Origin: Shewanella hanedai
GTDB taxonomy: Bacteria > Pseudomonadota > Gammaproteobacteria > Enterobacterales > Shewanellaceae
Reading direction: 5' to 3'
Assembly (NCBI RefSeq): GCF_007197645.1
Contig: NZ_VKGK01000013.1
Coordinates: 62,001-126,000, forward strand
DNA: 64,000 nt
The position numbers were made by a program, and so were the translations under genes. Shown one piece after another: positions 63,025 to 64,000 of the stretch (position 1 is the first letter of the stretch; each line of letters begins with the position of its first letter). The notes below the pieces were generated by a model. The model saw nothing but the letters and a program-made list of their open reading frames with translations. It ran no database searches and was not told the DNA's origin.

Positions 63025-64000
63025 ATGAATCTGGCAGAACAATTACTCACAACATTACCGCTTGTTGTTATTGATGATCTTAAGCGACTTGGGATTACAT
63101 TGTCTCCTGACTCTGAGCTCTCAGTGCTGTCTCATGGCTTGAGTAATCAGAATTACCTGATCCATGATAGTGATAAGAAATGGGTGCTGAGAAGTAATTC
63201 ATTGGCGAGTAATGGACTTTGTGACCGACAATCAGAGGTGACAAATTGGCGTTTGGCTGCAAAGGAAAGCTTGGCGCCAGCGCTTTGCTATGTCAGTTCA
63301 GATCATGCTTATTTTCTCAGTGAGTATATTGAGGAGGAAGCAAGTTGGCAGTGGGGGGAGTTACTCAGCGAACAATCGACTCAGCCACACATCCAAGGTC
63401 CATCAGTTTGGCCGAATGCTGAAGAAAAGCTATTAGTGCTTTTACTGGGACTGTCGAAGCTAACGGTGCCAGATAACATCATCAGTGTTTCTAGTCAGTG
63501 GCAGCGTTATCTAGGACAACTGCGTGATATACACGCTGGTTGTTTGACTGAGAAGAGCCAAGATTTGAGAGATCAATGGTTTGCTCATTTTCATCAACTT
63601 TTGGGATTGGAGACTGAGATATCCCAATGGATTGAAGAGTTAAATGCGTGTGATTTAGGTAGTCAATACAGTCACAGAGATCTTAATCCCCGTAATTTGT
63701 TATATAAAGATAACCAACTTTTCTGTATTGATTTTGAATACGCTTGTGGATCGCACCCATTGTTTGACCTTGCTGCTGTGTTGTCGAGTCATGGGCTTTC
63801 GACTAAGCAAAAAGAGGCTCTGATCCATGCTTATTTGTTAGGTCACCCTAAACTCACTTCAAACGCTAAATCGGCGTTATCAGCTGCAATCAATATTTAC
63901 TGGGTGTTTGCTGCGTGTTGGTCTCTATTGATGGCAGCTGGTGGTTCACCTGCGCTTGATGAGAATAGTTCGGTCACTGACATGAATCTTAACCCCCATA
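63025..64000 (+). CDS. Thiamine kinase-like phosphotransferase (3' end beyond window)
   Basis: This is an aminoglycoside-phosphotransferase-fold kinase, open to the window end (at least 325 residues). Motifs are LSHGLSNQNYLI (nucleotide loop), the catalytic HRDLNPRN (H217 to N224, with D219) and IDFEYA (D236). Context under the TPP riboswitch and next to PnuT suggests a ThiK-type role, phosphorylating thiamine and trapping it in the cell. The ATG at 63025 has only a weak ribosome site. The end is missing. Confidence 0.8.
   Translation, partial: MNLAEQLLTTLPLVVIDDLKRLGITLSPDSELSVLSHGLSNQNYLIHDSDKKWVLRSNSLASNGLCDRQSEVTNWRLAAKESLAPALCYVSSDHAYFLSEYIEEEASWQWGELLSEQSTQPHIQGPSVWPNAEEKLLVLLLGLSKLTVPDNIISVSSQWQRYLGQLRDIHAGCLTEKSQDLRDQWFAHFHQLLGLETEISQWIEELNACDLGSQYSHRDLNPRNLLYKDNQLFCIDFEYACGSHPLFDLAAVLSSHGLSTKQKEALIHAYLLGHPKLTSNAKSALSAAINIYWVFAACWSLLMAAGGSPALDENSSVTDMNLNPH

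Noticed and set aside
1..64000. CRISPR arrays, tRNA, rRNA, integrase or phage genes
   Set aside because: No regularly spaced repeats, cloverleaf sequences, rRNA segments or recombinase-like proteins were seen.

Overview
The window looks like a chromosomal segment of a marine gammaproteobacterium, most likely Shewanella. The main reasons are a periplasmic small tetraheme cytochrome very like CctA/STC, the sdhCDAB-sucABCD block, a bioA/bioBFCD divergon followed by htpX and cctA, and close similarity of many proteins to E. coli orthologues. No rRNA, tRNA, CRISPR array, integrase or intact IS was seen. All functional calls come from reading the sequence by eye; no database search was run.

Layout. 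1-9.9 kb: succinate dehydrogenase, 2-oxoglutarate dehydrogenase and succinyl-CoA synthetase, with a perfect CRP-type site upstream. 10-13.9 kb: an FMN glutamate-synthase-like protein, fur, cobB and a small P-loop kinase. 14-18.7 kb: a glycine-betaine-type ABC transporter followed by a porin. 18.7-23.5 kb (minus strand): a small unknown gene with a gene remnant, a YhhY-like acetyltransferase, codBA and ecotin. 23.7-29.1 kb: an accessory island with a small secreted peptide and a larger protein that share the C-terminal tail PQ(V/I)GVRRPxG, gene debris, a large TPR Ser/Thr kinase and an FHA protein. 29.4-34.9 kb: a NasA-like nitrate reductase with a fused DmsB/DmsC-like membrane partner, then two unknown genes and a 315-bp MITE-like element. 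35.3-42.1 kb: bluB, an SDR and the biotin genes. 42.4-43.9 kb: htpX and cctA. 44.2-54.7 kb: nitrite assimilation (cobA, a TrpD2-like protein, an ANTAR regulator, nirB, nirD, a nitrate/nitrite MFS transporter, a PP2C-kinase fusion and a TPR lipoprotein). 55-57.3 kb: a CsgD-like regulator, a small exported protein and a short TetR protein. 57.6-64 kb: hinT, a double-hotdog thioesterase and ycfL, then a TPP-riboswitch-led thiamine salvage cluster (TonB receptor, thiamine-binding protein, PnuT-like permease, and a ThiK-like kinase cut by the window end).

How the parts fit. The two nitrate loci, 11 kb apart, look like one regulon: nasA, cobA and nirB each have a well-spaced sigma-54 -24/-12 element, with GGTGC half-sites resembling NtrC sites about 75-95 bp upstream. 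The nirB leader carries a strong intrinsic terminator next to an ANTAR antiterminator gene. The nitrate reductase appears to draw electrons from quinol through a fused membrane anchor. The least explained part is the 23.7-29.1 kb island. A tail-coding sequence and the 3' end of the facing kinase gene seem to have been duplicated together, leaving a secreted tail peptide, a larger tail protein and one intact sensor-kinase/FHA pair.
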